A DNA stretch of 64,000 nt, from positions 29,509 to 93,508 of the forward strand of contig NZ_JACIBY010000004.1 of the NCBI RefSeq assembly GCF_014195535.1. Direction: 5' to 3'. The translations under genes and the position numbers were made by a program. Origin of the DNA: Runella defluvii. Its GTDB lineage: Bacteria; Bacteroidota; Bacteroidia; Cytophagales; Spirosomataceae. Positions within the stretch are counted from its first letter, which is position 1, and each line of letters opens with the position of its first letter. Below, piece after piece: positions 59,539 to 64,000 of the stretch. Under the pieces are notes generated by a model. It had not been told where the DNA came from, did no database searches, and was given only the letters and a program-made list of their open reading frames with translations.

Positions 59539-60642
59539 ATGCCCATCATTACCCACATCGAGGTTTTTAAGTTTAATATTCCCCTGCAAGCTCCTGTTAC
59601 GATTGCGATTGGAACTATTGAGGAAGCTCGTAATATTTTGGTCAAAATTCACACGTCGGATGGGGTATATGGAACGGGGGAAGGCGCTCCGTTTTGGATG
59701 ATTGTCGGCGAAACGCAAGCCACCGTTTACGCGGCGGCTTATGATTTGGCAAAACTATTGATTGGCAAAAATCCCCTTGATTTAGAAGGATGTATCGGGG
59801 CTATGGAACGCTATTTGGCCGCCAACCCTACGGCGAAAAGTGCCTTCGACATGGCGCTGTACGATCTTGCAGCGAAGTATGCCAATATGCCTCTGTACCA
59901 ATTTTTGGGAGGTAGCAACCGCCCGATTGCGACCGATGAAACGATTTATATCTCTTCGCCCGAGGCCATGGCAGCCGATGCCGTGAAAATTAAAGAACGG
60001 GGTGCCGATGCCATCAAAGTGAAATTGGGAACAAACGCAACCGATGATATTAAACGCATTGCGGCGATTCGTGCGGCGATTGGCGACGAAATTTCTATCC
60101 GTACCGATGCCAATCAAGGTTGGGATTACGTGAGTGCGCTCAAAGTGCTCAATACCATTGCCGACTGGAACGTAGAGTACTGCGAACAGCCCGTAAAACA
60201 TTGGGATTATGCGCACATGGCGCGTCTTCGTCAGCACGCGAGGGTACCTATTTGTGCCGATGAATCGTTGTTTTCTCCCCAAGATGCGGTCAAATTGGTG
60301 GCGCAAGAGGCGGTTGATTATTTTAATATCAAGCTGTCTAAAAGTGGAGGTTTACGTAATGCCGTCAAAATCAATGCCATTGCCGAAGGGGCAGGTATTC
60401 GTTGCATGATTGGGTGCATGTCGGAGTCGCGTTTGGGGATTTCGGCCAATGCGCATTTTGCGTCAGCGTTGCACAACGTCGTTTTTTATGATTTAGATTC
60501 TCCTTTCGAACACGCCCAAGACCCTGTATTGGGTGGCATTGTTTACCAAAATCATTACCAAGTGATGATTCCTGACGCACCTGGTCACGGCGCCGATGTG
60601 GATGCGGCGTATCTGCAAAAAATGGAGTCGTTTACGGTGTGA
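59539..60642 (+). CDS. Dipeptide epimerase (enolase superfamily, MLE-like)
   Basis: A 367-residue cytosolic enzyme of the muconate-lactonising/L-Ala-D/L-Glu epimerase group. KxK motif in AIKVKLG (Lys160, Lys162), metal ligands in RTDANQGW (Asp190), EYCEQPVK (Glu216) and CADESLF (Asp241), second lysine in NIKLSKSGG (Lys265) and the GCMSESRLG end segment: the arrangement of dipeptide epimerases that act in peptidoglycan-peptide recycling. Substrate specificity among dipeptides cannot be told by eye. It begins 17 bp after the Uma2 gene and ends before a single TGAG-loop hairpin. Confidence 0.88.
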   Translation: MPIITHIEVFKFNIPLQAPVTIAIGTIEEARNILVKIHTSDGVYGTGEGAPFWMIVGETQATVYAAAYDLAKLLIGKNPLDLEGCIGAMERYLAANPTAKSAFDMALYDLAAKYANMPLYQFLGGSNRPIATDETIYISSPEAMAADAVKIKERGADAIKVKLGTNATDDIKRIAAIRAAIGDEISIRTDANQGWDYVSALKVLNTIADWNVEYCEQPVKHWDYAHMARLRQHARVPICADESLFSPQDAVKLVAQEAVDYFNIKLSKSGGLRNAVKINAIAEGAGIRCMIGCMSESRLGISANAHFASALHNVVFYDLDSPFEHAQDPVLGGIVYQNHYQVMIPDAPGHGADVDAAYLQKMESFTV

Positions 60643-60654
60643 TTCAAAAAGGTC

Positions 60655-60670
60655 GGGTTGTGAGCAACCC
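60655..60670. repeat. Single TGAG-loop hairpin
   Basis: GGGTTG-TGAG-CAACCC, between the convergent epimerase and AraC genes. Identical core to 14705-14722. May serve as a weak bidirectional terminator. Confidence 0.6.
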
Positions 60671-60700
60671 TCAGCACTAATCAAAACCTTCATTTTCTGG

Positions 60701-61858
60701 TTATAATTTCTCTTGATTCCGAAACTGAGCGGGAGTTTTGCCCGCAAAACGCTTGAAAGCCGTGTGAAAAGCAGAGGTGGAATTGTAGCCCACGCGCTCG
60801 GCGATTTCGTCGATTTTGAGGTGGGCAAAGGCAGGGTTGGAAAGTAAACGTTTGGCTTCTTCGACGCGATGGTAGGCAAGCCAATCAAAAAAGCTTTGTT
60901 GAAGTCGATCGTTGAGTACTTGGGATAAATGATGCGGCGAAACCGACAGACGTTGCGCTAGTTTGGGTAACGTAAAATCGTTGTCGAGGTACGGTTTTTC
61001 GGTTTCGAGTAGCTGCTGTAGTTTTTGCAAAATCAACTCCCCGTAGTCTTCCGAGAGCGATGATTTTTCGTACTTTTTCTTTGGTTCATTTTCGAGGTTT
61101 TCAACTTGAAACAATACCGAATGACTCATTACCAAGTAGCTGGTTACATAGACATAAAACGTGACCAAGCTTCCCAGCAAATAATCGCCCAAATCTTCTT
61201 CAAATGTCAGTTTAACCCCAATAAATAACATTGGAAAAAGGCACGACAGCAGCGTAAGGTTGCGAAGTTGGGTGAAAGGTGCAGCGTTTTTTAAGGTGAA
61301 AAAAGGCAACTGTTGTTGGCGAAAGGCCCGCCCAATTTCCCGAAAACTTAGCCCCAAATACGTCAATATACTGACCAACGTAAAGTCGTTGACGTATTCG
61401 CGAATGTGCAGCGGGTCTTCGGAATGCCACAAGGTAACGGCTCGAAAAGGCAACTCAGGATGCCACGCATCGAGGTACGAATTGTACTTGTACTCAAGCG
61501 GTTGGTGTTGCCAAAAAAAGGAGTAGAGACACCAAAAGGCAAACGGTAAAAGATGCCAGCCGTAGTGACGAGGAAGCCGCCCATGAAGCCGAGCATACAC
61601 AAAAAAGAAGGGTAAAAGAGCTAATAAAAAATTGGTAGGTTCGGCAAAATTATCGGCCCAGAGGGTTTGAAATTGGTAGTTGGAATAGCACAAAAAGACT
61701 TCTAAAATAGCCGCACAAAAAGCCAACATCACCCATCCCATCATGCGATTGGCCACGGACTTAGCCCGTTGACCTGTCAGAAAAAGCCCACCCAATAAGA
61801 TGCTTTGTATGACACCAAGGAGAATAACAATCGCAAAAAAGTCGATGCGGAGGGGCAT
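60701..61858 (-). CDS. AraC-family regulator with N-terminal membrane domain
   Basis: A 385-residue membrane-anchored transcription factor of the same plan as the one at 54714-55835. Seven N-terminal helices (FFAIVILLGVIQSILLGGLF, WVMLAFCAAILEVFLC, FLLALLPFFFVYARL, HLLPFAFWCLYSFFW and others), then an AraC domain (about 285-385): LPKLAQRLSVSPHHLSQVLN and IDEIAERVGYNSTSAFHTAF followed by KTPAQFRNQ. The ATG at 61858 (MPLRIDFFAIVIL) is preferred over 61909, which adds 17 polar residues. Ligand and targets unknown. Confidence 0.88.
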   Translation of the reverse strand: MPLRIDFFAIVILLGVIQSILLGGLFLTGQRAKSVANRMMGWVMLAFCAAILEVFLCYSNYQFQTLWADNFAEPTNFLLALLPFFFVYARLHGRLPRHYGWHLLPFAFWCLYSFFWQHQPLEYKYNSYLDAWHPELPFRAVTLWHSEDPLHIREYVNDFTLVSILTYLGLSFREIGRAFRQQQLPFFTLKNAAPFTQLRNLTLLSCLFPMLFIGVKLTFEEDLGDYLLGSLVTFYVYVTSYLVMSHSVLFQVENLENEPKKKYEKSSLSEDYGELILQKLQQLLETEKPYLDNDFTLPKLAQRLSVSPHHLSQVLNDRLQQSFFDWLAYHRVEEAKRLLSNPAFAHLKIDEIAERVGYNSTSAFHTAFKRFAGKTPAQFRNQEKL

Positions 61859-61963
61859 TGTTGAAAAAGCAGTATTTTGAAAGGCAAATCGGCAAGGAGC
61901 AAAAGGCAAAACGGTACTTCACAAGTTCCCTTTTGCCTCTTGCCTCACTTGCTTCTTGCTAGT

Positions 61964-63658
<1,695 letters not shown>

Positions 63659-63734
63659 TCAAAGAAATGAGGGGTTTAGGGCATAAAAAGGCAGAATTTG
63701 GGGCAAGTTGTGGGAATTTATAAAGGCAACTTAC

Positions 63735-64000
63735 GAATCAAGGGATAAAAGTCTCGGAGAGACGCAACATTTGTAACGAGAAGAGTCATCCCATAAAAAG
63801 TCTCGGAGAGACATAACGTTTGTAGAATTGTAACAAAATGGATGATTCCATAAAAAGTCTCGGAGAGGCATAGCGTTTGTAGAATTGTAACAAAATGGAT
63901 GATTCCATAAAAAGTCTCGGAGAGACATAACGTTTGTAGAATTGTAACAAAATGGATGATTCCATAAAAAGTCTCGGAGAGGCATAGCGTTTGTAGAATT
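63735..64000. repeat. 57-bp tandem repeat array with alternating variants (continues past window)
   Basis: The unit starts CATAAAAAGTCTCGGAGAG at 63792, 63849, 63906 and 63963, an exact 57-bp spacing; a diverged unit precedes at about 63744. It contains the hairpin GTCTC-GGA-GAGAC and TTTGTAGAATTGTAACAAAA. Two variants alternate, GAGACATAAC (1st and 3rd) and GAGGCATAGC (2nd and 4th), which changes hairpin pairing. The reverse strand is open over 84 codons, giving 19-residue repeats (FLWNHPFCYN), but lack of selection-like variation and a promoter argue against a gene. Not a CRISPR: there are no unique spacers. Confidence 0.85.

Noticed and set aside
63731..63985. An 84-residue open frame on the minus strand with 19-residue repeats
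   Set aside because: It arises from the 57-bp tandem repeat, whose period is a multiple of three. No promoter, no domain, and the repeat structure explains it fully.
63735..64000. Possible CRISPR array
   Set aside because: The entire 57-bp unit repeats, including the part where unique spacers would be. No cas genes nearby.

Overview
The window looks like a chromosomal segment of a Bacteroidota bacterium, most likely order Cytophagales, family Spirosomaceae (Runella-like; genus is inference). The support is family content: GSCFA protein, DUF5723, GIN/DUF2807, TonB-C/TPR protein, GH20 with NagX, membrane-anchored AraC regulators, DUF4143 ATPase, Rpn and Uma2 nucleases, a CrtW-type ketolase, and few Shine-Dalgarno sequences. 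Base composition is moderate. I saw no rRNA, tRNA, CRISPR array, phage block, complete insertion sequence or SusC/SusD pair.

Layout. 1-4.5 kb: the end of an amidohydrolase, a YdeI-type protein, a two-gene toxin-antitoxin-like pair (GNAT-like plus HTH) behind a TTTACA half-site cluster, then small hypothetical genes and two decayed gene tails. 4.6-30.4 kb: carbohydrate metabolism. It holds an unusual multi-spanning membrane protein, a DegT/AHBA-type aminotransferase, a secreted glycosidase-like protein, a propeller/DUF1080 protein, an amino-sugar block (GH20 hexosaminidase, ROK kinase, MFS transporter, XylR-like regulator, divergent NagX), a phosphoesterase and a second glycosidase-like paralogue. 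An operon of HpaI-type aldolase, a paralogue of the membrane protein, Gfo/Idh oxidoreductase and purple-acid-phosphatase-like enzyme follows. 30.4-41.4 kb: a 104-bp repeat array, then mostly core genes (OmpA-like, M1 aminopeptidase, Asd, 5-formyl-THF cyclo-ligase, POT transporter) plus a large carboxypeptidase-regulatory-domain protein. 41.4-47.8 kb: an RND efflux operon. 47.8-64 kb: mixed genes (GSCFA, Rpn, DUF5723, AAA/DUF4143 ATPase, YciH, DoxX, GIN, two membrane AraC regulators, CrtW, a GT-C-like protein, thiamine pyrophosphokinase, Uma2, dipeptide epimerase, Pgi), two repeat arrays and one likely insertion.

How the genes work together. The 15.7-19.5 kb block is a coherent GlcNAc route: GH20 releases terminal N-acetylhexosamine, the MFS protein imports it, the ROK kinase phosphorylates it, the XylR-like protein senses it, and NagX is the usual partner membrane protein. 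The two glycosidase-like paralogues and the phosphoesterase suggest a decorated amino-sugar glycan as substrate (inference).

Most unusual features: (1) a 43-bp perfect direct repeat, a copy of the 3' end of yciH, brackets the AAA/DUF4143 ATPase gene, as if an element had integrated there; (2) a dispersed family of hairpins with variable stems and a constant TGAG loop, amplified into two tandem arrays and entering two reading frames; (3) a membrane protein family with FGHEYGAA and TPPRS signatures, present twice; (4) a pair of uncharacterised glycosidase-like proteins; (5) the GNAT-like/HTH pair at the left end.
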